A stretch of DNA of 64,000 nucleotides from Neopestalotiopsis rosae. Lineage: Eukaryota; Ascomycota; Sordariomycetes; Amphisphaeriales; Sporocadaceae. Below the pieces are notes generated by a model. The model worked only from the letters and a program-made list of their open reading frames with translations, was not told the origin of the DNA and made no database searches. The DNA lies in assembly GCA_023078685.1 (NCBI GenBank), contig JALGAS010000007.1, forward strand, positions 3,162,001 to 3,226,000. Reading direction: 5' to 3'. The position numbers and the translations under genes are program-made. Of the stretch, positions 49,004 to 62,796 are shown piece after piece (positions within the stretch are counted from its first letter, which is position 1; the number at the start of each line of letters is the position of its first letter).

Positions 49004-50191
49004 TTACGAAGACGAAGCGTAAATGCTTCCAGCAGTGCTGAGGGCAGTGCTGCTCTCCATCAGGTAGCCAGTGGCGAGGTAGAAGTAGGCGTACTTGTCG
49101 ACGAAGCTGTAAGTCGAGTTGTTGTCGAGCTGGTCAAGGGCGTAGGTGAGGAAAGCATCCTCATCACCCGAGGTGACACCGAACTCAGTGACCCAGACGG
49201 GCATGTTGGTCTGAGTGTAAGCCTGGACAAGGTAGTCAAGGAAGGTCTGAGCACCATCCTCACCACCGGGGCCGTACCAGTGAAGGTTGACAAAGTCCAT
49301 AGGGCAGTCGGCACCACAGGCAGTGGTGAAAGCGGCGAGCCAGTCGAGACCGTAGCCAGCGTCGGCGCTGCTGGTGATAGAAGGAGCACCAATCTTGATC
49401 TTGCCGACGTACTCGGAGAAGTACTCGGTGTGGTAGGTGGCAGCAGTGGCGGCGTCGAGGTTAGCCTGGCCAGCATTGTCGCACTCGTTGAAGGAGAGAA
49501 GAGCCTCAACACCGTTGGAGACGGCGGAAGAAGCAGCCTCGCTCCAGGAGGAGTCGTAGTGGGTAGGACCCCAGAGCATGGGAATGTAGTTGACGTCGGC
49601 AGTCAGGCCACCGTTGGTGAAGCCCCAATCGTAGCACCAGCCGAACGAGGTGGAAGCGGCCGAGACAATGGCCGAGACGAGAGAAGCATCGTTGTAACCA
49701 AGACCACGCTTGACACCGCTGCTGCTGGAAGAACCAGTCGAGGCGGCCGAGGTAGTGGTGGAAGCAGCTGCAGAAGTGGTGGTGGGAGCAGCAGCAGTGG
49801 TGGTGACAGCAATGTAAGTGCTGGTGGAGCTGGTCTCGGGGGCAGCAGCCGAAGTCTGAACAGTTGACAGAGTAGTGGTGGGAGCTGCGTAGGTGGTCGG
49901 GGCGACGACGACGGCCTCGGAAGAGGTAGTGGCGGCGGCAGTGGTCTCGACAGAAGAGGCCTCGTAAGAAGAGTCGGGAGCAGCAGCCTGGACAAAGTTG
50001 GCGCCCGAGGGGGTAGCGGCGGCCTCGTCGCCAGCGGTGACGGTCACGGTCTCCCAGACAGTGGTGACATCGACCTCGGTGGCGGCGTAGACGACATCCT
50101 TCTTGTGCAGGTGTCGGTGGTGGTTGGCGCCCTCGACTCCGTTGAGGAGGTTAGTGGCGGCAATGGCCGGGACAATGTACTTGGAGAACAT
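49004..50191 (-). CDS. GH128-type secreted glucanase (Asl1-like), Ser/Thr-rich linker
   Basis: An intronless frame of 395 residues from the ATG at 50189-50191. A signal peptide spans about 1-21 (ending NGVEGA) and is followed by HHRHLHKKD. Residues about 40-160 are a Thr/Ser/Ala-rich linker, probably heavily O-mannosylated. The catalytic core (about 160-390) starts VKRGLGYND and has FGWCYDWG, YIPMLWGP, LSFNECDNAGQ (Glu236), FVNLHWYGPGG and VWVTEFGV (Glu336). These are the signature segments of glycoside hydrolase family 128, with Glu236 and Glu336 as the likely acid/base and nucleophile. The family acts on beta-1,3-glucan, and fission yeast Asl1 is a wall-linked member. The protein is probably secreted and wall-associated. 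No GPI signal is clear at the C-terminus. The opposite-strand frame at 48899-49867 is a shadow of this gene. Confidence 0.92.
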   Translation of the reverse strand: MFSKYIVPAIAATNLLNGVEGANHHRHLHKKDVVYAATEVDVTTVWETVTVTAGDEAAATPSGANFVQAAAPDSSYEASSVETTAAATTSSEAVVVAPTTYAAPTTTLSTVQTSAAAPETSSTSTYIAVTTTAAAPTTTSAAASTTTSAASTGSSSSSGVKRGLGYNDASLVSAIVSAASTSFGWCYDWGFTNGGLTADVNYIPMLWGPTHYDSSWSEAASSAVSNGVEALLSFNECDNAGQANLDAATAATYHTEYFSEYVGKIKIGAPSITSSADAGYGLDWLAAFTTACGADCPMDFVNLHWYGPGGEDGAQTFLDYLVQAYTQTNMPVWVTEFGVTSGDEDAFLTYALDQLDNNSTYSFVDKYAYFYLATGYLMESSTALSTAGSIYASSS

Positions 50192-53100
50192 CTTGAGAAG
50201 TGAAGATCAAGGTTATCCTGTGTGGTTGTTGTTGTCGCAGGCGTGATCGAAAGTCGAAGAGGAAGGAGTGAAAAAGAGAAGGAATGATTCTCTTTCTTTT
50301 GCTGGTGGGGGACGAGGGATTGTTGTTTGAATTTCTTGGTTGATCCGGCGATTCGAATTCTGAATGAGTGTGATCGGTTCCAGCCAGGCAAACGCAGTCA
50401 GTGAAGGACAGGAGTGGATATCAACACGGAGTCAGTCAATATGAACGAGAGAATTGACAGCGCGGCGAAGATACGAAGAACCAAATGCTTCGTTTGCTAA
50501 ACGGGGGGGTCGAGGCTGGCGACCGGTTTTAATGAAAGTAGTTTTCTACGTAGCAGGAGAAAAGGATGAAGAACAACTGGGTGCGTCCCGGGATTACGAA
50601 AGCGCGAAGTGGACGAGGAGGACCGGCTTAAATGACAAACGGGGCACTGGAGGGGGGAAATTCATCAAGGCCGCGGTCAAGGCACAGCAGGCGGAGCCCG
50701 TGAACGGTTGCTTAAGAGGATCGGGCGGGCGCCAGGGGTGGGGATGCTAAGGAGTGCGCCCAGGAACGCCAGGGGTGCCAGCGCGCGGATGCACTGCTGT
50801 TTCCAGGCACATTTGCATTGTCATTGGTCCGCGGCTCTTAGCAAGCGCTGTTAAGACACATGGGATCTCTGGTCTGGATTCAGGGCAGGTGGAGACGGAG
50901 ACCCTGGTCGTGCTCCGTAATTGAAGTCCCACCTAGCAGACCCACTCGTCCGAAGAAAGAAGGAAAAAGAAGAGAGGGAAAAAAGCCAGCCAGGCAGACA
51001 AAGCAGCACAACAAAGCCCAGTTGCCCAGCAAGCCAGTGGACGGGGCACGTCGCAAAGCACCCTCAAAGCACCCATAGCACTCTCACAAAGCACGCTCAT
51101 AGCACCCCGAACCACCCACGGAATAGACCGCTCGACCACCCAGCTGTTTGGATGAACTCATCCCATCCCAACCAAGCATAAAAGCAAGAAAATAAACAAT
51201 GAGGAAACAGCTCTGTTTCGCCCAGGAGTAGAGATGAACCACTGTCCGTGTGTCCTGCCACTACCTAGCTACTCTGTACATAGTATATTACGTACTTTTT
51301 GTGCTACCCAACTCTATTACAGTGCTCCGTAAAAAACAAAATAAAGCATACATTTGACAACTGGGGAAGATCCCCATTGCACCAAGGCCAATCGTCCCAA
51401 TCATCTTCTCATCTCATCTCGTCCGCATCACTCAATCAATTTAAACACACCTTTCTGAATGTTTTCTAGCATAATAGAAGCTCTTTCACAGCATGGAGAC
51501 CAACTGGCCGGCCATCACCGTATGATATCACGAGAATACAGTACAAGCTTAGGGTTTGGATGCCCCCTCCCAGGACTGAAGGAATGATTGCAGCCAAAGA
51601 TAGATACTTTCCTCAACCCCCGTCCAGGATTTGTGTTCCGGAACCCGTATGTTTTTAGCAGCACTACCTAGCCCTGCCCAGCTCAGCGGCACTGCTTTGG
51701 GTCTGGTCTCGCCACGAGGGGATCGATCGTAAGAAGGACCCAAGAAATCCAAGAAAACGGTCCGTTTGGGCCGTTCTCCAGGTCCAGCGCCGGTGTCGAC
51801 GATTTGCGCCGCCAGCGAGCTCTGCCAGCTTTTGCCAGCTTGGCTGCTTGGCTTGCTTGGCTTTTCGTCGACTTGACTCCTTTGCAGTCCCCACACCAAC
51901 GCTAACGAGAGCCCATGATTGGTTGCACTTATGCAGGTACGCCTTGGTCCGACGGTTTGTGTCTGCAGCTCCTGATGCGCGAGAAAAAGCACCGCGCGCA
52001 CGTCAGCCCAGGAGTTGGACGGACTGCTTTTTGACTGGAGCTCTGCAAGCGCAGAGCAGCAAGGAAAAACTTTACCAAGAACAGGGGTTCAGCGGCTTGC
52101 CCGTCAGCAGCCAAGAAAGCCAGAAAGCCACATTAGAAAAAGCTTCGGGAATTCTAGCATGGCTTTTGTTATTTTGGTCATTCAATTCATCAATACCGCT
52201 CTCTTCATCAGCCGCCCCCTGGATAAAGTCAAGCCAACAGCCAAGCCAAGCGGTGATGCTGAGTAGGTATACACGTAAGTTCGGAAGCTTGCGACACAGC
52301 CACGATGCCGATGCTGCTTCCACCGTTTGCCTGGCAGGCGGCGGGCAACGGACATGCTTGTTTGATGTTCCAGCTTCTTCGTATTACTACTACACCACTA
52401 CAGTACACACACGAAGCACAGGATCTACTGTACATGATTGCTCCTCCGAGTTCCAATCAGTGGTGGCTTTGCCCATCTGGTTTGTTTGAAGACCGCAGCC
52501 ACATTGAAACCACCAGGTCAAGCAGTGTAATGCTGTTGCCAGCCGGTCTGTCTGCAACAACAAACAACTGCCCCTTGAGAGCTCATCCCTCACAATCAGT
52601 ATCCTCGGCCCATCATTGGAGGCCACGCCATTGCTCATTAGATATTGTGATGCCGCGCGTCTGTAGTCAGCCATCATGGGCTGTTTCGACGGTCGTCCAG
52701 CAAGTGCGCTCCATCCAAGGCCACGACTCAAGCCCCCCTCTCAGCTTTCTTTCCCCCTCTCGAGTCCCACTGGCTAGACCAGCGTCGGCGCCCGCTTGCT
52801 TTTCTTCAGGTCTAGCTTATTACGTGGGAGATGTCCTTGGCCCGCTGCTAGTACTGATAGTAGGGGGCAGAATGGTACGGATGGGTTGCGGATGGCGCTG
52901 TTCTTCCCGGCCACGAGAGCGGGACAGAAAGCTTGGCATCGCGCGACCGCCGCCAACCCCCTTTGGCCGCGTATGAAACAGCACCGACGATCAAGCGAAA
53001 TTATGGGAGTCTCCCAGGTGTTGGACAAGTGTTGCACTAGATCTGATCACCCATTCATTTTGATTTTACCTGTGCTACTGACTATCTGACTATTTCCTGC

Positions 53101-56100
53101 CCAATTCGCCCACTTGCACAATTGCCCAAGACTTGTTGATCGTTTTCCCATTCTAGAAATTGCAGAGAAATCGAGCGGAATGCCCATCTGCCGGACGCCC
53201 AGACTTGCCAGAACATTTTGCACAGCAAGGCTGGATCTTGTACCTGTTGATCATCACCCACCAGCCCGGCTAACATCCGTACCAGAGCATCGGTGGGAGC
53301 GATCAAGCTTGGATCGGCGTTGCACCGTAGGTCGATCCTCTCGTATTGGTCAGTCAGGGCAGCGAATTGTAGCTCACCACACTGCTGACTGCTGATGAGA
53401 TGCATTCAAATGCCTAAAGTCCAAAAGAAACAAGTTATGATGACATGGCTATTGTGGCATAATTAATACCTGCTCTGATCTGTACTCCTGGAGTTCCGGG
53501 CACGGGCTACTCAGCAGGGTACCGATGGGGGTATCCCATATCAATTTTCACGCATTCCTATTCGTTCTCCTTCCTTGTTTTTTAATGCAGGAAACCCGGC
53601 CTGTACTATGTACCCAGCATGGTCCATTTTCCAACAAATTATCGATGACTCGACGTTATTAGCTGCATCACATGTATCCGGCTCTGTTCAAATTCTCGCT
53701 CAACACCAAATGTTCCTTGCTATCGGCCCGTGGCAGCGTTGAGCGAGCGTGATTTTCCTTGCGTGCCCATGAAATGTATACTGATTGATCATTGGTGTGT
53801 CACTTCCACAAGAAAAAACCTTCATTCAACTCGTGCCTGGCTGCATGGCCAAGTGCTGGTGTCTTGCTGCAAGTACCGTGTAAAAAGCCTGCGTATGACA
53901 CGACTCAGGGCTGCTGCATTTTGCTATGGATAGCCCTGGTCTATGGTTGCAACCAATCGCCACCAAGGTCGGATTCTACGACTTGGCACCAATCTTTTCA
54001 CAACACGCAAAACCACAATAGAACCCAGGGTTCGATTTTTAACGTTACACGGATCAATACCTACCACAAGGAACAAAGCTTACCTAGCTTGACATAATTT
54101 GTTCTTTGTAAATTCTGTGAGATGAATCGTTTCGAAACCGATAAGCAAGTTGACAAGCTCTCTCTCAAGGACCTACCACAAGTCAATTTCAAACGTGGGC
54201 TTACTACCAGCCAAATAACAGAAAATGTCGTGACAGCCAATGTAAACCTTGAATAATGATTCGTATAATGATCACTGGGAAGCAAAAGTCTCATTAATTC
54301 CAGACGTTCTCTTACTGTGGCTGCCGAATAAGATCGATGTCGGGCAAACATGTGAGCCAAACCACTGCCAACCCTGGCGCCACCATCCGCCTGATGGAGG
54401 GTTTGACAGCTGTTGTCAACCAGGAGGAAAACATATGGCGATGTATAGTATCACGCATGAAGAAAAGCAATTCTGAGAAGGTAATGACCACGATGCGGGG
54501 AAGAGGCGCACGAGAACGGCAAACTACATTGCCTCAAAAAGTTTTATGACCTGCTGTGATCGGGCTTTCAGTGCTTGTACGTGCGTACGAGACAACTCTG
54601 GATATGAAATCCAATAAGGTCGCCGGATCCCGTACCCGTCATAACTCGTCATGGCCGGTGACAACTAGCAGCAGCTTCTGTGCCAGACCCGTCGACTTCT
54701 GAGCCTCCCGGCCGACTCATTCCCGGTGGCTTAGTGAAGTGAGGATGTGCGTTGCCGCCAGTCACTAGTGGCAGCTCTAGCCATCATACTGGGGGATCTG
54801 CACAAGTCAGATTCGAGCCAACGCTATTCTGTGCTTGAGGACCATAGACGAGTTAATTTAGCATGATTTTGCAATAAGGAGAGGGAGATGTTAATTGCAA
54901 GAATCTCCGAATGGACATGTTCTGGTTCCCGCTGGTCAACATTTTGTCTTGACAATGGTCACTGATGGTGCTGACGCCACGACTAGGAAATGACCATTGC
55001 TTCGTTCAATGGTTTTCGGGACCGGGACAACAATGGTCGAGACTATACAATCTCTTCGGTCATGAAGTTCTCAAAGACCTTGCCGGTACGCGTGAAGCCA
55101 CCACATCCGTACTTGCCTGTGCAACTACACCAATCAGGTGCGGCCATGTGATTCACGCAGCGGAATTGTGCGACTTCCCCTGATTTTGAAACGTTACCCT
55201 ATACGTCGTTAAGTATCGGTCATGAGGCAAGATCGAAATCATGCTTGAGACTTTGGCTAGATGGATGAGTTGAAATCAACTGTCTACAAGTCGATGACTA
55301 GTGCTTGGACTTCCTGGAGTGCTCGTCAGTGTTTAGCAAACAGTCACAAAGAGCAGAAAATGAGTGCTGTCCTCTACTGCCAACATTGGAGTAATCGTTT
55401 AATCTGGTCATTTGAGAAGAAAGAATTGACGATGACTAATTTCAGTTCTCGCCTCTTGTATACACCAACGACGGGCAAGTCATGCTTATGTCCTGGGTTT
55501 CGGCGTGCTCTAGACAACTAAGCAGTCTTAAAGCTTCCACTGCCAGTTCTGCAAATTATATGCCATTCGTAACAACTGCTAGGTACGCAGAGACATGTGT
55601 CTGTTCGCCGTGAGTCCAACTACATCATCGGCATGTGCCAATAGCAGCCGCGCCTATCTGAGGTCGAGGACTGTTGAGATCCGGTTGTGATTTTTTACTT
55701 TTGCCGAATCACCGTGAGGATGTGAACGTTGCTATAGGACGAAGATATCCGGCATAAAGGTCTCTCAAACAGAGACGCTACTCGTGGACTTCAATATTGG
55801 TAATTTCAGTTGCGCCTTGATTGTCACGTTTCGCATCGAAGGTACTTACGACTCTTGACAATGTGTCATTTGGACCACTTCGAGACACGGTGGCCATGCT
55901 CTGTCAGTGACCTTCCGATCGTGCTCTGGGTGGCCAAGAACAATTGTATACAGAGAAAGACTACACCAGCTTATTCTGTCAACTATATTAAAAAGGCCAA
56001 CTTGCCCCACCAACTCCCAGAGTATTCCCATGGCAGTTGGATGAGCTATCTTTCGTGTTGCTGGACTGGAGAATTTGGTTCTATTCACAGAATACAGATG

Positions 56101-57303
56101 TTATTGACACTGGTGGAGGGAAGAAATACCGATAAGACTTGTAGACCTTTCTCATGAATAGGCAAGGCTAATCCCCCAGCCAGAATGTTGTCCTAATGTC
56201 AGGAGCCACGGCGTATGACGGTTATTCTTCGATAATAAGCTTTTGAGCATGAAATTGCACACACCTCTCGTCACCAATCCTGCAGTCGCAGATCTCAAAG
56301 AGGAAATAGAATGGAAATAATACAAGAGTTCAGGAAATCTCTCGCGCGATAGCCTAACCTGTTGAACATAGAAACCCTTCAGGTTGTGAAAAAGGTGGCT
56401 GTAGCCTTTTATTTGTTCATGTATGCTCATATGGAGCTCAAAAATTGAATGCAAAGTGGTGATACTAGGATTCGAGATTCAATTCAGTTCGTTGAGATCT
56501 GGGGAACATGGTTCGTCTTGCCTTCACGTAGCCCTGTTCTGATATATCGACTCGCTAGTCCAGGACGATGGATATTGACAGACAAGTCTCAGCATCTTGC
56601 TATATTACGAGAGGTAAGCCGCGGGGATTCCGTGCAGATAGTATACTCCTCACTCCGTGAGCTTTGTCTGTATGGATTACCGAAGGCCCTTTTATCTCCT
56701 CCTTTTTTCCCCATCCAAATTTTCGAACTACACTGGTGCGTTGAAAATGTAAAACTATCAAAAATTAAACAATCGTACTAATACCCTACGCATATAGGGA
56801 GGCAAAACCATATATCCAGCTATTATATAGCTTTGCGGTTCTAGACTCTTCGCTTATTTCAACTTCCTTTTTCGCGTCTAGTCGTTGCCACGTTCACGCC
56901 ATGAAGATCGCAGGTCAGGGGTGGTGATTTCAGGTTCCTTCTCGTTTTTCAGATGGGAGTATATTCTTCGAATATGCTCATCATCAGTGCAATCGCGAGG
57001 AGGCCAATCGCTCGAACTAATGACTTGAACCGCTATATATAATGTGCTTACACTTTCGGTATCATGTTGACGGATAAACGTTGGCGGGGTCGGCTCGGCA
57101 GTTCACGCGCAATGACGCCAGCGACGGTACTCGCAAACCTTATTTACCTTTGTGATCTAGCCCAACGGAAAGTCCTGGACGACAGTCTTGGCTGATCTAG
57201 GCTAGCCTACTTAGCAGGATTGGCGAAAGTTGCCTTTAGCCAGGAAAAGAGCATAATGTGATGATCAGCCTTTGCGGCCGTCACTGTCTAGTAATGTTCA
57301 GCA
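50192..57303. other. 7.1-kb gene-free region between divergent GH128 and histidine kinase genes
   Basis: The first 1 kb is the GH128 promoter and leader. The stretch 51500-53400 is fairly GC-balanced and gives frames of up to 223 codons on both strands, none with a domain. From about 53400 to 57300 the sequence is more AT-rich with short frames. A run of three nearby frames at 54121-54240, 54337-54549 and 54965-55183 has codon-like composition but no recognisable family and no convincing splice path. No RNA gene, terminal inverted repeat or transposase was seen. Confidence 0.5.
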
Positions 57304-60300
57304 ATGGTCGTCGCGCAGCAATATGTTTCCGAGATTGCTCGGGAGCGTGAGACGTTCAAGTGAGTGAGATCCTATGCTGGGTGTTGATGTGGCCGACCGC
57401 AGCACCTAGCCGAGTCTGGCGCCGATATTGGGGCTATCTACTGACCGCTTTCGAATCTACAGATATGACGCGCTCACCATCTCGACCGCTGGACTTCGCG
57501 GCCCTCATCCGCCAAAGTCCATACCGTCTGTATTCCTCTCGTCGACGCCGGACCCGGGCCTAACGGCCTTTGCGCAGCTGGGTCTCTACAAGCTCAACGC
57601 TTCCCGCTCGATGATATCGCTCTTCGATCGCAAATACCAGCATATTGTCGCCGAGGCGCTGCGGCCCGAGCCTGGGCAAAGAGACAACAAAGAGGATCAG
57701 AATTGGTTCAATGGCCTCGCTTTCGAGCGCTTGACCAGTGTATGTGAACATGTGGTCACTGGTGGAGCAGTGGCTCAGTCCATTCCCGGCACGGAGCATG
57801 GCCTGGGAGTGGCCGATATACCAGTATCCATCATCAAACATCTTGATGGCGATAGACGGTTCTGCCACATCCAAGATCCCAAGCGGCAATTCTACGCCGG
57901 AGTGCCGATTCGTTCTCCAGCCGGAATCAACATCGGTGTCTACTGCATTTTCGACTCCAAGCCGCGACCGGAAGGGCTGAATGCCGAAGAGGTGCGCTTT
58001 ATTCGTGACATGTCAAAGGTTGTGATGGACTATCTAGAAAGCAAGAGAAGCCATGAATGTTACCGACGCGAACAGCGTATAGTACGCGGAATGGGTAGTT
58101 TGATCAATGGGGAGGCTACACTATGGAAAGAAGATGACTCTGCCGCATCTGTGCCGACAGCATTTCGAGACATAGCCGGCTTGAGCGAAGGGCTGTTGAA
58201 TAAGAAGCTACAATCAACGACGACGGCCGCTAGCGGACTACAACACACGGAACCCAACACAGCATCGGATCAGGAGCTCCCAATTTCGTACGAGTATCCG
58301 CCGAATTTCGGTAGCCATGATGTTCAAGATCCCCAGACTCGTGTAACGACTGGACCGGTCCAGTCTCCCAAAGCTCCTTCTCCTGTCACAAAGCCGATTG
58401 AGGCCACGATTGATACAAACCCCGCTGCAGAAATTCCTATACTGGCCCCGGCTGCAGTAGTAATAGAGCCGCCAGTAATCAAGCCGAGAAGTGGTCTAAC
58501 GGGTTCACTGCGGAGCGAGATAGAACATAACTTCTCCAGAGCTGCCAACGTCATCCGCGAGGCTTTTGAAGTACAGGGCGTGCTTTTTCTTGATGCCAGT
58601 ATACGCTCATATGGTGGACTAGTTACGAACATATCCTCCGAGACGGAGCCTTGCTCGTCCGGACCCAGTGGCAGCGATGATGGCCGGCGCAGTCCAAGTA
58701 GCCCTTCCACGACACGATCCCCATCTCTTTGTGATGTTCTCGGCTTTTCCAAGACTCATAGCTCCTCAATACTGGGGGATGATGTACCGAAAGAATTCAA
58801 GCAATGTAAAGAATGGTTTCTACAACGCTTACTGCGACGCCATCCACGTGGACGAACGTGGAATTTTGAATCAGACGGAACTCTTTGCGATCCTGCTGCG
58901 AACTCCGAGAGCGACTTGTCTCCGGGCGAAAGCCTAGAGGCACCGCTTTCTGCATTGCGGGAAACGGCCAAGATCAACGACAACGGCCAAAAGGGCAGTA
59001 AATCATCCAAGAAACTAATCAACACGGCAGCGCGTATCATTAAGATGTTTCCTGGTGCCAGAAGCGTAGCAATGATCCCGCTGTGGGATGCGCAGACTGG
59101 ACGTGTTTATGCTGGAGGGTTCATGTGGACAAAGACGCCGACTCGAACGTTTTCGGAAGAAACCGAGTTGAGCTGCCTGCGTGTTTTTGCCTTGACAGTC
59201 ATGTCTGATGTCGCACGTCTTAAGCTACAGTCGGCCGAGGAGGCCAAGACTGACATTCTCGGATCCATCAGCCACGAGCTTCGGTCACCATTGCATGGAC
59301 TGGTCGGGGCAGTCGAACTCTTGAGGGATACCTCATTGAATACTATGCAAGATGGCATTCTGAATGCAATCGAGTCGTCTGGAAGGACGCTACTCGATAC
59401 GATTGAGCATGTAAGTAATGCATCCTAAACGAAGGCAAAGCAAGATCTGGTATTAACGATGGACCTATCCTATAGTTGCTCGATTATGTCAAGACCACCT
59501 CCAAAAAGTCAGCACGCTCTCGGAGGAGAGGATCTATCGATGCTCGACAACGATTATCTCCAACAACAGGGCCAGCTGTTCAGCTGGATCTTCTCCTGGA
59601 AGAGGTAGTGGAAAGCGTACTCGCAGGCTACAAACATCTTACCAAGTCGCAAACACATTCTGCTACACCTTTCACAGCGTCTTCACAACAGCGAGTTCTC
59701 ATAAGCAAGGGCTCGCATCCTTCTGGAGATGAGATTGTTGCAAGTCAGTCCTCGGGTGGCACGGTTCAGTGCTCGCTAGACATTGATCATTCAGCTAAAT
59801 GGGCTTTCCGCATGCATCCTGGTGCATTCCGGCGCGTCGTCATGAATCTGTTTGGTAATTCGCTCAAATTCACAACCTCCGGTTTTATACACGCATCATT
59901 GCGCCAGGAAAGCCAAGCAGATCCAAAAGGTACTCCAGGCACCACTCGTGTTGTGCTTACCGTGTCCGACTCAGGAAAGGGCATGACTGAATCATTTCTT
60001 CGCAACCATCTTTTCACGCCATTTACCCAAGAGGACCAGTTTGCAGTTGGAACTGGACTTGGTCTCAGCCTTGTTCGCCATACAACAGAAGCATACGGTG
60101 GTACCATTGATGTGTCAAGTAAGGTTGGAGTCGGAACGACAATAGCGGTGACATTGCCACTCCTCCCCGTGGCCGAGCAAGCACCCGATAACGACGAAAC
60201 AAGCTTCTGGCAGGACGTCAAGTCCCTGGCAGGGCGGCGCATACAATTCTGTAATTACGCGTCAGGAGCGATTCGTGACGCCTTAGATGCCGGTGGGGCC

Positions 60301-61398
60301 AAACCCAAATCACAACAACAGCTGATTGAGGCTATTTGTCAGAATTCGTTGGGAATGATTATAATATCGACCCACCAGCTTGATCCTGTTCTTCCAGATT
60401 ACATCATTTGCGTGGCTGGAAATGGACACACTTGCTCAGACGCCAGTAGCCGGCAAACGACCTCCCAGTGTCCATACGTATTTATCTGCGAGGACTTGGC
60501 TGCTGCACACAAATCGTCAGCTGCAGACTATGGTGGTCTGCCAGGGATATATGAATTCTGTTCACAACCGTAAGTTATTGCCTCAACTTCGCACACTTCA
60601 TCTCTTAACATCTTTACAGTGTTGGATTACGAAAACTGGCAAGGATATTGCTGAGTTGCCAGCGGCGATGGTTAGCTTTTCAAGACTCTGGTACTGCCTT
60701 GAAGTCACAGACCAAGCATGCTGTTCCAAGTACTCAAATGCAGCAAGAAGAACCGAAACATTCACCCACCCCTGCTCCTCCAGCCTTGACGCTTCGGCTC
60801 GCGCACGAGAAGAAAGATTCTATGTCGATAGAGTCAGATCTTCCAAGCAAAGCAGAGCAAGGCAATGGAACAGTCCCGATAGGTCAAGCGTTGGTAGCTC
60901 AACCCAAGGTCGCTGTGATTGATGCTGGGGTTGTGAAAGTACTTCCTGTGGCATCCGATGTACGAAAGCCAATTTTGATTGTCGATGATAATCAAATCAA
61001 CCTCAAGGTACTAAACATGATTTGCGCGTTGAAACTGAACCTAGGCTAATTACTATTCCTAGGTCATGGCTGCGTACTTGACGAAGCTCAAGTACACAAG
61101 TGTATCAGCTACAAATGGACTAGAGGCGCTGAACCTTTATAAAGAAGATCCATCGAAGTACAGTTGCGTGCTGACAGACATTTCTATGCCTGTCATGGAC
61201 GGCCTGGAATCGACACGTCGCATCCGCGAGTTTGAGCTCTCCAGCAGCCGTAAGTCCGTGGTGGTGATTGCCCTGACTGGCCTTGACCGGGCCGGAGTGC
61301 AGCAGGATGCGCTGGCGAGCGGCGTAGATCTGTTCTTGATCCGACCGTTGACCATTCGTGGATTGGAAAAGGCGCTTCTGGCAATGGGTTTGGGCTGA
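57304..61398 (+). CDS. Hybrid histidine kinase with GAF domain and C-terminal receiver
   Basis: Five exons, join(57304..57359,57463..59410,59476..60569,60620..61007,61063..61398), encode 1273 residues. The first exon gives EIARERETF, joining KYDALTISTAG. A GAF domain follows at about 45-200, including FAQLGLYKLNASRSMISLFD and AGVPIRSPAGINIGVYC. A long Ser/Pro-rich spacer leads to the kinase core: H box ISHELRSPLHG (His623), N box NLFGNSLKFT (Asn796), DSGKGM and GTGLGLSLV. The receiver starts IVDDNQIN (Asp1155/1156), with phospho-acceptor LTDISMPVMDG (Asp1201) and ALTG. At the usual invariant Lys position the sequence reads FLIRPL (Arg1256). A second, weaker GAF-like part is possible before the H box. 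Fungal hybrid kinases pass signals through an HPt protein to response regulators. The ligand is unknown. Confidence 0.93.
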
Positions 61399-62796
61399 GG
61401 GGCTTGTAGGTTTCGAAGGAGCAAGTCAGCTCCCAGTATGGGGTCTGTGAACCACCTCTTCTGTACATAGTTGATTAGTTTTCTTAGCGTACTGGAGTCT
61501 ACATACTTTTAACCGTGTATTTATAAAGGGCGTTGTGTTATTAGTCCTCGGGTCATCAAGTGGAAAGGTTTTCTTTGTCTTGTGTAACTCATGTAGCATC
61601 ACTTGCTTTGCCTTTTTCTCTCTTTCACCCCAGTACGGGATGGCGCTCTGTATCATGTAGTTGAGAATGATCCGGAGGACCGTAGGTGTGTGAAGGAAGT
61701 CGAGTATGGAATATTTTTTGGGCCATTTCGTGTATAATCTTATCAGCTGACACGAAATCAAACTCTTTCAGAGTCTCTTGCCATACTCTATTATGTATCT
61801 TCTGGCCTTGCCGGTTGGAATATCAAAGTTCATCGCCATGGTGAGCAAGAAGAAAGAGGTTTACTGCAATAACTTCAACGATGTATGCCTTTTGAGACAA
61901 GACTAAAAAGGAGACAAAGAGCGAACTGAAGCTCAAGTATTGTATGGAAGCATGTGAACTCTACTCTGCCCCGACAAGAAATAATTTTAGGCCACCCGGT
62001 GGTTGGCAGTTGAAATCCTACTTTGCAACGGGTGCAATTCATTGCAAACATCCCTCAAACATTGCAGGCAGTAACATAACGCTCATACTGAGCATCTTGG
62101 GGCCCCTGGACTGGGTTTTAAGGCCGACAGTGTAGGGGCATTCACTTTTGGCAAACAACATTACCAACTGCATTGATTCATCATGCAGTGTACAGCCAGC
62201 AATTTTCTGATCAGCGCATGGGATAGATACAAGGAATAATGCTGTTTGTTTGGGTCGTGACTCATGATTAAATAACAATAGTGTTGATGGTGGTATTCAG
62301 CTTTAGTACTCTGGATGAAGCTTATTGTAGTATTGCCAACTTCTTTTGAGGTTATCTTCGGCTTGTCGTATTAAACGCTCCTGTCAAGACGTGATGCTAG
62401 TGGAATATTCGCAATGCACCGTTATGGCCTATGTCCAGGTTATCGACACGGCCCGCCCATAATGCAGGGCTCCCCACCTGCATCTAGTGTATACTGTCCC
62501 ACGCCAGGCTAGCAACTCTTCCGCATCGCGCCAAAATTCAGTCAGTAACGCGAACATAAACCATTGCCACCATTGTACCGGAGTCCGCTGACCAATATGC
62601 GTTGGCGATAGTGATATTTTCACTCGACGCTCATGATCACTTCAGAGACGAAAGGCGCAGTGATGAGCGGTACGTCCGAGAGTGACAAATCACCTACACA
62701 CAAAGAGTAAACGTTAGAGTCACCCCGACTCCAGAGTATCTCCACATATCTCGTGCTTGATTGTCTTGTTTAGATAAAGACCTCACATCCTGATAC
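61399..62796. other. Intergenic region, histidine kinase to ankyrin gene
   Basis: A 1.4-kb spacer between two plus-strand genes. Short frames on both strands are without motif. It should hold the 3' end of the kinase gene and the promoter of the ankyrin gene. Confidence 0.5.

Noticed and set aside
48899..49867. 322-codon plus-strand frame rich in Gly, Ser and Val
   Set aside because: It is the shadow of the GH128 gene on the minus strand.
51848..52976. Overlapping frames of 213 and 223 codons in the large spacer
   Set aside because: Several frames on both strands are open at once, with odd composition and no family resemblance.
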